NCBI GenBank assembly: GCA_021413975.1
Contig: JAIOPJ010000039.1
Span: 62,001 to 126,000, forward strand
From: Gemmatimonadota bacterium
GTDB lineage: Bacteria; Gemmatimonadota; Gemmatimonadetes; Gemmatimonadales; Gemmatimonadaceae
Direction of reading: 5' to 3'
Length of the DNA stretch: 64,000 nt
Shown: in pieces, positions 33,734-42,559 of the stretch
Numbering within the stretch: position 1 is the first letter of the stretch
How the letters are laid out: each line of letters starts with the position of its first letter
Program-made: the position numbers and the translations under genes
The notes under the pieces: model-generated
Seen by the model: only the letters and a program-made list of their open reading frames with translations
The model's database searches: none
Told to the model about the DNA's origin: nothing

Positions 33734-35602
33734 TCAGTGCGGGACGACCGTGATGCGGCGGTCGGCACGGATCACGTACTGTCCGGCCACGTCCACCTCG
33801 AGTTGCACGAGGTAGTCGCCGGGCTTGAGCGTGGAGATGTCCACCTGCACCGCGCGGGGCGAGGTGCGCGCGCCACGCGCCGACATGTCCTCCACGGTCA
33901 GGCTCACCGGCGAACTCCCGCGGGTGAGCCGCAGTGCCCGTGCCGCGCGACCGACGCGACCCGGCTCCTCCTCGACCTCGGGGGCGACGACCAGCGAGAT
34001 CGTCATGCGCTCGCCCGCCGGGTTGGTGTTGTACGCTTCCCAGTAGATGCCCAGCGGCTGGTCGGCGTGCACCTTCTGCGTGGCCAGCGCGTGCGGCAGG
34101 GCCTCCTCGACGGTGGTCGGGAAGGTGCCGTACGGCGTGTAGAAGAGCAGGTCCGAGAGCGACACGCGCGCGCCGATCGCGAACGGCGGCCGGATCCCGT
34201 AGCGGGCGCGGACGAGCGTGGACGCGGAGTCGGCGGCGATCTCGGCGCTCATGAGGAGCGGTCCCCATGGTGCGCGGACGGTCATGGTCCCCTTCGGCTG
34301 GATGCCGCGCACGATCGTCGTGTACCCGGCGGGACGCGTGCCGGGGGTGAGCACGAATGCGCCGTCGAGCCGGGAGAACGCGATCCCGGGGACCTTGCTC
34401 ACGTCATAGGCGAGCACGACGAGCGCGGTATCCCCTCGGCGGAAGAGCGCCTGCTGGTGCTCGAGCATCAACAGACGCGACGCGTACTTGGGATGGTAGC
34501 GCGCGACCACCGGCGGCAGTTGCACCGCCCAGTCGGTGGAGTCCGAACTCGCCGGGCTCGTGAGCACCTCGCTCGGCGGGATGAAACGATGCGCCGGCGT
34601 CGCTTCCTGGCCGATCACGTTGATCGACATCGACGGGTCGTAGCGTTGCGGCCGGCCGTCAGGACCCGGCGGCATCTGCGACGGCATGGGGCCGCGCATC
34701 GATCCGTCGCGCGCCCACCGCCGGGTCCAGCCGAATCGCACCATCATCTCGCGCTCCGACTCGTCGAAGCCGCGCGAATACGCCGTCGCGGCGTCGCGCA
34801 GGAACTCCACGTAGGTGAGGCGCGAGAAGTGCTCGGTGCGCGAGTCGTTGCCGGCGAGCCCGTAGCGCGTGCGCGAGAACCACCAGGCGCGCGCCTCGAA
34901 CGCCTCGCGCTCCGGCGTGCCGCAGGCGTTCCGGATGTACTGGCGACGGGTGTCGTCGTCGAGGTAGGGTGTGAGGTCGCGCCAGGTGCAGCGCTCGCGC
35001 GGAGTCATGGCGGCGAGGACCTTCTCGTAGCGCGCCTCGGACTCCAGGTAGCGCCCGGCCTCGTGCAGGGAGATGCCGGCGAGCGCGTCGCACCACCACC
35101 CGAAGGCCCGGCACTGCTCGGCCACCTTCAACGCGTCGAGCGGCCGGCCCGATTCGATGAGGTAGCGCACCCGCTGCCCGCTGATCCAGTTGTCGCCCGG
35201 CTCCGCGGTGCCGAGTGTGTCGAGGACCCGGAGCAGCTGCTCGCGGGCCTCGGAGATCTTCGGCGGGTCGGGGAGCATCGGCGTGCTCTCATCGTACCAG
35301 TAGCACCAGTTCATCCCGACCGGCTCGGGGCAGGTGCGCCCGGAGAAGACCTTGCCGCGGTACTCGGGGAGATTCATCCGCCGGAATCGCTCGAACTCCG
35401 CTTGCACGCGCTGCCCGCGCATGCGGGGGTCCTCGGGGGGAAGACTCTCCACCAGGACGACGGTCCCCGGGGCGACGCGGACGGTGTCCTGGGCGGCGAG
35501 CGCGGGGGCGAGCGCGGGGGCGAGCAGGAGGATCGGGAGGAGCGCCGCGGCGTCGGCACCCCGTCGGAGGCGGGCGATGAGGGTCACGGGAGGATGATAC
35601 AC
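33734..35602 (-). CDS. Large secreted protein, function unknown
   Basis: A 622-residue exported protein. ATG 35602 is supported by GGAGG five bases upstream; GTG 35587 is the alternative. The signal peptide runs to about LAAQ (residue 37). The middle part (residues 115-330) is helical with TPR-like spacing (EAGRYLESEARYEKVLAAM) and several tryptophan pairs (GWWCDA, ARAWWFSRTRYG) plus FGWTRRWARDG. The last 250 residues are beta-rich. It resembles GWxTD-containing secreted proteins known from these phyla, but the motif is not exact. It is followed by a strong terminator. Confidence 0.6.
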   Translation of the reverse strand: MYHPPVTLIARLRRGADAAALLPILLLAPALAPALAAQDTVRVAPGTVVLVESLPPEDPRMRGQRVQAEFERFRRMNLPEYRGKVFSGRTCPEPVGMNWCYWYDESTPMLPDPPKISEAREQLLRVLDTLGTAEPGDNWISGQRVRYLIESGRPLDALKVAEQCRAFGWWCDALAGISLHEAGRYLESEARYEKVLAAMTPRERCTWRDLTPYLDDDTRRQYIRNACGTPEREAFEARAWWFSRTRYGLAGNDSRTEHFSRLTYVEFLRDAATAYSRGFDESEREMMVRFGWTRRWARDGSMRGPMPSQMPPGPDGRPQRYDPSMSINVIGQEATPAHRFIPPSEVLTSPASSDSTDWAVQLPPVVARYHPKYASRLLMLEHQQALFRRGDTALVVLAYDVSKVPGIAFSRLDGAFVLTPGTRPAGYTTIVRGIQPKGTMTVRAPWGPLLMSAEIAADSASTLVRARYGIRPPFAIGARVSLSDLLFYTPYGTFPTTVEEALPHALATQKVHADQPLGIYWEAYNTNPAGERMTISLVVAPEVEEEPGRVGRAARALRLTRGSSPVSLTVEDMSARGARTSPRAVQVDISTLKPGDYLVQLEVDVAGQYVIRADRRITVVPH

Positions 35603-35671
35603 ATGAAGGCCTCCGAAGTGTCTCCCCCTGACCGGATCCGGCCGGAGATGACCGGGATGGCCGCCGGAGAT

Positions 35672-35679
35672 TAGTTTTC
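35672..35679 (+). promoter_or_regulatory. TAGTTTTC box seven bases before dut
   Basis: TAGTTTTC is followed by CGCCCG and then the ATG of dut. If it is a -10-like box, the dut transcript starts at or next to its start codon, and no ribosome-binding site is visible. The same octamer occurs before argG. Confidence 0.45.
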
Positions 35680-35685
35680 CGCCCG

Positions 35686-36201
35686 ATGTCAGACATCATC
35701 TTCGAGCCGTTGCACGCGGGCGTCGAGCCTCCCGTGCGTGCCACCTCCGCGAGCGCGGGTCACGACCTCGCCCTCTGCCTCACGGGCGGACGCGTGCGGG
35801 TGTTCGTGGCCGGCGTCGCGCATGAACGCGAGGTGGCCGCCGATCCGGCGGGTGACCCGGCGGGCGCGACGATCACGCTCGCTGCCGGGGAGAAGGCGCT
35901 CTTCCCGCTCGGATTCAAGGCGCGGCTCCCGGTGGGCTATGAGGCGCAGGTGCGTCCGCGGTCGGGCACGAGCCTCAAGACCGACCTGGTGATCGTGAAC
36001 AGTCCGGGGACCATCGACGCCGATTACCCCGACGAGTGGTGCGTGCCGGTGAAGAACGGCGGCACCGCTCCGCTCACGGTGCGTCATGGCGAGCGGATCG
36101 CGCAGATGGTGATCGCCCGTTACGAGACGCTGTCCTTCACGCGCGGCACCGTCGCGCGCACCACCGACCGAGCCGGCGGATTCGGCTCCACCGGCCGCTG
36201 A
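35686..36201 (+). CDS. dut: dUTP diphosphatase
   Basis: A 171-residue trimeric-type dUTPase with all five motifs in order: SAGHDLAL (I), RPRSGTSLK (II), NSPGTIDADYPDEW (III), GERIAQMVI (IV) and DRAGGFGSTG (V). It hydrolyses dUTP to dUMP, keeping uracil out of DNA and feeding dTMP synthesis. Residues 35-60 hold a small insert (GRVRVFVAGVAHERE...) not found in the shortest bacterial forms. The next gene is an M16 peptidase 43 bp later. Pairing of dut with M16 proteases is seen elsewhere, but no functional link is known to me. Confidence 0.93.
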   Translation: MSDIIFEPLHAGVEPPVRATSASAGHDLALCLTGGRVRVFVAGVAHEREVAADPAGDPAGATITLAAGEKALFPLGFKARLPVGYEAQVRPRSGTSLKTDLVIVNSPGTIDADYPDEWCVPVKNGGTAPLTVRHGERIAQMVIARYETLSFTRGTVARTTDRAGGFGSTGR

Positions 36202-36244
36202 CGGCCCGGTGCCCTCGTTGTCCTTCACCCTCAGGAGACTCGCG

Positions 36245-37588
36245 ATGCATTCGCGTGGTTCGCTCCTCATCGCCCTCGTGATGACCGCCGTTCCGGCCCT
36301 CGGCGCCCAGGCGCCCGGCCGTGTGCAGGTCGAGTCCTTCACCCTGCCCAACGGACTGCGCGTGCACCTCGTGGAGGATCACTCGGCGCAGGTGGTCGCC
36401 GTGAACGTCTGGTACGACGTCGGGTCGCGCAACGAGCGCGCCGGCCGCACCGGCTTCGCGCACCTGTTCGAGCACATGATGTTCCAGGGCTCGGCCAACG
36501 TGAAGAAGGCCGAGCACGGACAGTTCATCGAGCGCGCCGGGGGTCAGCTCAACGGCTCCACGCAGCCCGATCGCACCAACTACTACAACGAGGTGCCGAG
36601 CAACCGGCTGAATCTCGCCCTCTGGCTCGAGGCCGACCGCATGCGGTCGCTCGCGGTGAATGCCGAGAACCTCAAGAACCAGCAGGAGGCGGTGAAGGAG
36701 GAGCGGCGCCTGCGTTTCGACAACGCGCCGTACACCGCGGCCTTCGTCGATTCGCTCCCCACGCTCTTCGACCGCGCCAGCTGCTTCGCGTATGCGCACT
36801 CGATCATCGGCTCCATGGATGACCTGAATGCCGCGACGGTGACCGACGTGAAGGCCTTCTTCGACCTGTACTACGCGCCGAACAACGCCGTCCTCGTGAT
36901 CGTCGGCGACTTCCAGCCCGCCCAGGCGCGCCGGATGGTGACCGAGTACTTCGGCGGGATCGCCCGCGGTGCCACGCCACCCGCGGTGACCTGCGCGCCG
37001 CAGGGTGCGACCGGTCGCGAGGTCGTGCGCCGCATCCCCGACCGCAACGCCAACCTCCCGGCGATCCTCACCGCGTACCGTGCGGTGCCCCCCTCGCATG
37101 CCGACTATCCGGCGCTCGAACTCCTCTCGACGATCATCGGCGGGGGCGAGAGTTCGCGCCTGAACCGCACCCTCGTGCGCGATGCCAAGGTCGCGGTCGC
37201 GGCGCAGTCGCTCTTCAATCCGTTCGGCCCCATGCGCGGCGCCGGGATCTTCGGCGCGCTCGTGATCGCCAACCAGGGTGTGGACGTCGACACCCTGCGG
37301 GCGCGGTTCGCGCGCGAGATGACCACGGTGGCGCAGGGGATCACGCCCGACGAACTCACCAAGGCCAAGAACTCGTGGCGTTCGTCCACGATCTTCGGCC
37401 GACAGACGGCCATCGCGACGTCCGAGGCGGTGCACTACGCGGCGATGTACCTCGGCTCGCCGGATGCCATCAACTCCGACGCCGCGCGCTACGAGGCCGT
37501 GACGCTCGCCGACCTCCGCCGCGTCGCCGCGACCTACCTGCGTCCCGACAACTCGCTCACGCTCGTGATCGTCCCGGAGGCCAAGTGA
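36245..37588 (+). CDS. M16 zinc metallopeptidase, catalytic subunit
   Basis: A 447-residue exported peptidase. The ATG at 36245 has AGGAG upstream and begins a signal peptide (SLLIALVMTAVPALGAQ). The inverted zinc motif H-x-x-E-H is HLFEH in TGFAHLFEHMMF, and the third ligand glutamate lies in EAVKEERRLR about 75 residues later. The protein covers both M16 halves. It overlaps the next gene by TGATG; that gene encodes an M16 protein without the zinc motif. Together they should form the two-subunit chamber typical of bacterial M16B proteases, in the periplasm or on the cell surface. Confidence 0.88.
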   Translation: MHSRGSLLIALVMTAVPALGAQAPGRVQVESFTLPNGLRVHLVEDHSAQVVAVNVWYDVGSRNERAGRTGFAHLFEHMMFQGSANVKKAEHGQFIERAGGQLNGSTQPDRTNYYNEVPSNRLNLALWLEADRMRSLAVNAENLKNQQEAVKEERRLRFDNAPYTAAFVDSLPTLFDRASCFAYAHSIIGSMDDLNAATVTDVKAFFDLYYAPNNAVLVIVGDFQPAQARRMVTEYFGGIARGATPPAVTCAPQGATGREVVRRIPDRNANLPAILTAYRAVPPSHADYPALELLSTIIGGGESSRLNRTLVRDAKVAVAAQSLFNPFGPMRGAGIFGALVIANQGVDVDTLRARFAREMTTVAQGITPDELTKAKNSWRSSTIFGRQTAIATSEAVHYAAMYLGSPDAINSDAARYEAVTLADLRRVAATYLRPDNSLTLVIVPEAK

Positions 37589-39723
37589 TGTCCCCGCTCG
37601 CCGGCTCCACGCTGCGCCGCCAGACCGCGGCCGCGCACTTCGCTCGTGTCTCGGCCTGGCCGCTCGTCGCCGCCGGCGCCTGCCTGATCGTCACCGCGCC
37701 GCTCGCGGCGCAGTTCCCCACGCGCCCGCCCGCGCCGATGCCGCTGCAACCGGCGCAGTTCCCGCCGTTCGCGGAGACGGTGCTGGCGAACGGCATGCGC
37801 GTGCTCGTGGTCTCCAACGCCAAGCAGCCCGTGCTCTCGCTCACGCTCGCCGTGCCCGGGGGATCGTTCTACGACGCTGCCGGACGGGCCGGCACGGCGG
37901 AGATGATGGCCGGACTGCTCACCAAGGGCGCCGGGGCCCGCACCGCCGAGCAGATCTCGGCGACCATCGAAGGCGTGGGGGGCTCCCTGGGCGCCTCGGC
38001 CGGACCGGACTTCCTCACGGTGAGCGCCGCGGTGTTGAGCAACGACCGCCGACTCGCCTTCGAGCTCCTGGCCGACGCGGCGTTGCGCCCGACCTTCCCG
38101 GCGACGGAGATCGAGCTCCTGCGCAAGCAGACGCTCACCTCGCTCGCGCTCGCGAAGTCGCAACCCGCGTCGATCGCCGGTGAGGCGTTCGCCAAGGGAC
38201 TCTACGGCGACCACCCCTACGGCCGCACGGCCGACGAAGCGAGCGTCGCGGCGATCACGCGCGACGACCTCGCCGCCTTCCACGGCCAGCGCATGCGGCC
38301 GAACCAGGCACTGCTCGTCATCGCCGGCGCGATCGACACCCTCGAGGCGCGTCAGCTCGCGGAGGAGACCTTCGGCGCCTGGGGCGGTGTCGCGGCCGGT
38401 GCCCCGGTCACGCGCGCCGCACCCCAGCGCGCGCGCACCGAGATCATCCTCGTGCACCGCGCGGGGTCGGTGCAGTCGAACATCATCGTCGGCAACACGA
38501 CGTGGATGGCGACCGACACGCGGGGCTACGCGCTCACGCTCGCGAACCAGATCGTCGGAGGCGCGAGTGACTCCCGCCTCTTCCAGATCCTGCGTGAACA
38601 GAAGGGCTGGACCTACGGCGCCTATTCGAGCGTGGCCCGTCGCAAGGGACTCGGCTCGTTCAGCGCCACCGCCGAGGTGCGCACCGAGGTGACCGATTCC
38701 TCACTCGTGGAGATGCTCGCGCAGCTGCGCCGCGCCGGCAGCACGCCCTTCCCGGCGGACGAGTTCGAGCGGCAGAAGCAGACGTTGGTGGGTCGCTTCC
38801 CCCTGCAGGTCGAGACGGCCGATGCGGTGGCCGCTCAGGTCGCCAACGCGCGGCTCCTCGGGCTCGCGACGGACTACGTGCAGACGTACCGGCAGCGGCT
38901 GGCCGCCGTCACGGCGGAACAGGCGCAGGCGGCGGCCCGGATGGGGATGCGCGTCGATGGCGCGCTCGTCGTGGTGGTGGGTGACGCGACGAAGATCCTC
39001 GACCGGCTGCGCGCGATCGCTCCGGTGACCATGGTCGACGTGGATGGGAAGCCGATGACCGTCGAGGACCTCGCGCCGAAGGTCGTCGCGCTCGCGCTCG
39101 ACCGCGCGCGCATCACCGCGGGGTCCGACTCGTTCGCCGTGCTGGTGCAGGGGCAGAACTTCGGATACCAGGTCTCCTCGCTCGAGCGTGACGGAGATGG
39201 CTGGGTGTACAAGGAGCGTTCGCAGCTCGCGACCGTGATCCAGCAGTCGACCGAGGTGCGCTTCGGCGCCGATCTGGCGATGCGCAGCGCCGCGCAGACC
39301 GGGAAGTTCCAGGGCGCCGACCTCCGGCTCAACGTGCGCTATGCGGACGGCAAGGCCACGGGAGAGGGAGTGACGCCCGGCGCCGGGGGCATGCAGCCGG
39401 TGAACTTCACCGGCGTCGACGTCCCACCGGGCACCATCGACGACAACGCGATCCAGGGTCTTCTGCCGTTCTTCCAGTGGGCCCCGGGCGTGACCGTCAA
39501 CGTCTCGATCCTCTCGTCTGGCAAGGGCGTCGTGCGCGTGAACACGTACCAGGTGACCGGCGAGGAGACGATCACGATCCCGCTCGGCACCGTGGAGACC
39601 TACCGCGTGTCGTTCACCGGTGGCGACGCGCCCGGCACGTACTGGATCGAGAAGGCGGCGGCGCACCGGGTGATGAAGTTCGGGCCGGTGGGGCAGCCGG
39701 TGGAGTTCGCGAGGGTGCGTTGA
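37588..39723 (+). CDS. M16 non-catalytic partner with C-terminal extension
   Basis: A 711-residue exported protein. The M16-like part (residues 45-480) lacks H-x-x-E-H: the equivalent place reads GTAEMMAGLL. It keeps the Arg/Tyr pair of inactive subunits in ILREQKGWTYGAYS. This is the expected partner of the catalytic subunit encoded just upstream, to which it is joined by TGATG. The extra 200 residues at the C-terminus (from about 510) form a beta-rich domain with VKSS-type turns that is not part of the M16 fold and looks like a DUF3108-like lipocalin module. It ends before a terminator hairpin. Confidence 0.83.
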   Translation: MSPLAGSTLRRQTAAAHFARVSAWPLVAAGACLIVTAPLAAQFPTRPPAPMPLQPAQFPPFAETVLANGMRVLVVSNAKQPVLSLTLAVPGGSFYDAAGRAGTAEMMAGLLTKGAGARTAEQISATIEGVGGSLGASAGPDFLTVSAAVLSNDRRLAFELLADAALRPTFPATEIELLRKQTLTSLALAKSQPASIAGEAFAKGLYGDHPYGRTADEASVAAITRDDLAAFHGQRMRPNQALLVIAGAIDTLEARQLAEETFGAWGGVAAGAPVTRAAPQRARTEIILVHRAGSVQSNIIVGNTTWMATDTRGYALTLANQIVGGASDSRLFQILREQKGWTYGAYSSVARRKGLGSFSATAEVRTEVTDSSLVEMLAQLRRAGSTPFPADEFERQKQTLVGRFPLQVETADAVAAQVANARLLGLATDYVQTYRQRLAAVTAEQAQAAARMGMRVDGALVVVVGDATKILDRLRAIAPVTMVDVDGKPMTVEDLAPKVVALALDRARITAGSDSFAVLVQGQNFGYQVSSLERDGDGWVYKERSQLATVIQQSTEVRFGADLAMRSAAQTGKFQGADLRLNVRYADGKATGEGVTPGAGGMQPVNFTGVDVPPGTIDDNAIQGLLPFFQWAPGVTVNVSILSSGKGVVRVNTYQVTGEETITIPLGTVETYRVSFTGGDAPGTYWIEKAAAHRVMKFGPVGQPVEFARVR

Positions 39724-39850
39724 ACGGGCGATGAAGGCCGAAGGATGAAGGCTGAATGGTCGTGGCAGCAGGCGGGATGAATGAGAAACGGCGGGAAGCG
39801 AGAACCCTCTCGCCTCCCGCCGTCGCTCTTTCATCCTGCATCCTCCCACC
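39724..39850. repeat. Imperfect inverted repeat with central hairpin
   Basis: A purine-rich arm (GATGAAGGCCGAAGGATGAAG) faces a pyrimidine-rich arm (TTTCATCCTGCATCCTCCCA) around a strong hairpin at 39788-39823, where ACGGCGGGAAGCGAGA pairs with its complement except for one mismatch. It lies between convergent genes and probably ends both transcripts. Its design resembles the element at 59902-60016. Confidence 0.55.
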
Positions 39851-39856
39851 TACATC

Positions 39857-42472
39857 TTACTTCGGCTCCAACGCCTGCTTGATCTGCCACCGCATGTCCG
39901 CCAGGTGCGCGCGGGTCATGGCATCGGTCGCCTTCGGTTGCGCGGCGGCGAGCTGGCCGTCGAGCGTCCGGAGTTCGGCACGGAGCATCGCCTTCATGTC
40001 CGTGCTCGGACGCGGGGCCGCGGTGTAGAGCTGCCCCGTCTGTGCACTGCTCGAGATGCGCGGCGTCGTGGACGGCGGCGCATTGAGCCGCGCCGTCACG
40101 AGTTCGATGTAGCTGCGCTGCAGGCCGCGACGGTACGCGTCCACGCGCACCGACCCGGCGCCGAGCTCGCTCCAGATCCCCGAGCGGATGTCGCCGAGAT
40201 ACTCGCCGAGCGAGTACGCGCCGGTCGCGCCGGGGAAGGATTCGTACTCCACCATGCGCGCCATCCGGTCTTCGGTCATGAGCGATCCGAGCACTCCGCG
40301 CTGGGCGTTGTTGATGCGCGCCACCGCACCGTCGGGCTCGAGGCGGCGGAGGATCGCCGGATCGAGGAGCCAGGTCGGCGTGGTGAAGAGGTTGTCCTGC
40401 AGGAACTTCACGGCCTGCTTCTGCCGCTCGCGCGGGACCGGCGTGAAGCGCGGGCCCGGCTGCGAACCGTACTTCTCCTGACCCGTCGACGACCCCGGGA
40501 TCGCGGACACGTGCCGCAGCTCGTTCAGCATCTGGCCGATGATGCGGTTGTAGCCTTCCTTGGTGTACGACACGTCCTCGGTCGGCTGCGTGGTGGCCGG
40601 CACCAGCATCGGGATGAGGCGCTTGAGGTTGCGCAGGCCCAGTTCGGTGCTCTTCACCGCATCCTGGTCGCCCACCGCCTCGGAGTACGAGGTGAACGGG
40701 ATCGCGCCGAAGTCGTCCGGGATACCGTAGCGGTACCACGGGGTCGCGTCCTGCTCGCGCGCGATCGCATCGAGCGCGGGGCGTTCGGCGTCCGACGAGC
40801 GGGCGCCCGGGACCGGGGCATAGCCCCAGCGGATCGCGTACTTGTCATAGACGCCGACCTTCGGGATCAGCTGATCGAGGGGGATGTTGTCCTCGGGCTG
40901 TGCGACGTAGTTGAAGCGCGCGTAGTCCATGATCGACGGCGAGTGGCCCATGCGCGCGACCCAGGTGCGCGAGCGCACCGAGTCGGCCGGATAGGTGCTC
41001 GAGGCGAACTGGTTGTGCGGCAGGCCGAGCGTGTGTCCGACCTCGTGCGCCACGACGAACTGCACGAGCCGGCCCTGCAGCGAATCGGGGAAGGGCAGCT
41101 TGGCCGCGCGCGGGTCGAGCGGGCCGACCTGCGTCCAATACCACCAGGTCTGCAGGTTCATGATGTTGTGGTACATGTTCACGTCGGCGTTGAGGATCTC
41201 GCCGCTGCGCGGGTCCGTGTCGCTCGGCCCGTTCGCGTTCTCGATCGTCGACGGGAGCCACCGGACGCTCGAATAGCGGGCATCCTCCGGCGACCAATCC
41301 GGGTCCTCCTGCTTGCTCGGCGCTTCCTTGGCGATGATCGCATTCCGGAAGCCGGCGGCCTCGAACGCGACCTGCCATTCCTCGATGCCCTTCTTGACCC
41401 ATGGCACGAGCCAGGTCGGCGTGGCCGGATCGATGTAGTAGACGATCGGCTTCACCGGCTCCGAGATGGCGGCGTTCGGGTCCTTCTTCTCGAGGCGGTA
41501 GCGGGCGATGAAGTTCCGCTGCTGCGCCCGCTGCTCGGGACGGCTGTAGTCGGTGGTGCTCGTGTAGAAGTAGCCGACCCGCGAATCGCGCAGGCGCGGC
41601 ATCATCGGCGTCTCGGGCAGCTTCACCATCGACCAGTGCACGACGACCGACTTGGTCGTGGTCGGCGTGCCGGGCGCAGGCTGCTGCGGCGGCAGGCCGG
41701 GGAAGAACGACTGCGGCTGCGGCTGCGCGTTGATCGTGAGCGCCGCCTCGACCTCGACGTTCTGCGGGTAGGCCGCGACACGCTCCAGGAAGCTGCGGGC
41801 GGCGTCGAGCTGGCCGCGGATCGCCTGGATCGCGCTGATCTCGTTCGGCGGCGACGTGTAGAGGCGCGTCACGTCGATCACCGCGGCGGAGTCGGGGCCG
41901 AACGCGGCCACCGGGAAGACCGCGAGGATCGCGTCGAAGTTGGCGTTGCGCACGGCCTCGGCGATCGGCGCCGACGGGTCCGCCACCACCCCGAACGAGA
42001 CGTTGCGCAGGAGCACCCGGTTGCCGCGACGCTCCCACTTCACGACGCGATTGTCGATCGGCTCGCCGCCATAGCCGTCGCCGTCATTGTTCTTGGCGAT
42101 CTGCGTGATGAGGAGCATGTCCTTGCCCAGCTCGCCCGCGGGGATCTCGTAGTAGAGCGAGGTCCCCATCATGTGCGTCTTGAAGAGGCCGGACTTGGTG
42201 GTGACGGTGCCGCGGATGACCTGGGCGTAGGGACGCGGCGCCGGATCGGCCGCCCCGCCGCCGGGGCCGCCGGCACCGGGGGCCTGCGCGCCGGCCGGAC
42301 CCTGACCGGCGGGAGGCGAACCGGTCGGAGCTCCAGGGGTCGGCGTGGGAGCCGGCGTCGACACGGTCGGCGCGGGCGTAGGGGTGGGAGTCGTGGATGG
42401 GGTCGTGGGCTGGCACGCGAGGGCCAGTACCGCGACGCCGGCCGCGAGCGCGAACGGACGGATGGGCTTCAT
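39857..42472 (-). CDS. Zinc-dependent metalloprotease lipoprotein (DUF5117/5118 type)
   Basis: An 871-residue lipoprotein. The signal peptide ends in the lipobox LALAC (Cys20). Residues 22-80 form a Thr-Pro and Gly-Ala linker. The metzincin-like zinc site is AHEVGHTLGLPHN (H-E-x-x-H-x-x-G-x-x-H) near residue 490, with a methionine in SPSIMDYARFN about 45 residues later. The region before it (TTKSGLFKTHMMGTSLYYEIP) and after it match the large secreted DUF5117/DUF5118 zinc proteases common in Bacteroidota and Gemmatimonadota. Probable cell-surface protein degradation; substrate unknown. It is transcribed alone. Confidence 0.85.
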   Translation of the reverse strand: MKPIRPFALAAGVAVLALACQPTTPSTTPTPTPAPTVSTPAPTPTPGAPTGSPPAGQGPAGAQAPGAGGPGGGAADPAPRPYAQVIRGTVTTKSGLFKTHMMGTSLYYEIPAGELGKDMLLITQIAKNNDGDGYGGEPIDNRVVKWERRGNRVLLRNVSFGVVADPSAPIAEAVRNANFDAILAVFPVAAFGPDSAAVIDVTRLYTSPPNEISAIQAIRGQLDAARSFLERVAAYPQNVEVEAALTINAQPQPQSFFPGLPPQQPAPGTPTTTKSVVVHWSMVKLPETPMMPRLRDSRVGYFYTSTTDYSRPEQRAQQRNFIARYRLEKKDPNAAISEPVKPIVYYIDPATPTWLVPWVKKGIEEWQVAFEAAGFRNAIIAKEAPSKQEDPDWSPEDARYSSVRWLPSTIENANGPSDTDPRSGEILNADVNMYHNIMNLQTWWYWTQVGPLDPRAAKLPFPDSLQGRLVQFVVAHEVGHTLGLPHNQFASSTYPADSVRSRTWVARMGHSPSIMDYARFNYVAQPEDNIPLDQLIPKVGVYDKYAIRWGYAPVPGARSSDAERPALDAIAREQDATPWYRYGIPDDFGAIPFTSYSEAVGDQDAVKSTELGLRNLKRLIPMLVPATTQPTEDVSYTKEGYNRIIGQMLNELRHVSAIPGSSTGQEKYGSQPGPRFTPVPRERQKQAVKFLQDNLFTTPTWLLDPAILRRLEPDGAVARINNAQRGVLGSLMTEDRMARMVEYESFPGATGAYSLGEYLGDIRSGIWSELGAGSVRVDAYRRGLQRSYIELVTARLNAPPSTTPRISSSAQTGQLYTAAPRPSTDMKAMLRAELRTLDGQLAAAQPKATDAMTRAHLADMRWQIKQALEPK

Positions 42473-42559
42473 CTGTGAGGTGGGTTGGGGATCGATGCTG
42501 CTGCGTCGGTGGGGGCGACCGGGAAAAGATGGTCGTCGCGCCGCCGCACCGCCACGGCC

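Noticed and set aside
39905-42478. 857-residue plus-strand open frame
   Set aside because: It is fully antisense to the zinc metalloprotease gene with its HExxHxxGxxH site, and has no motif of its own.
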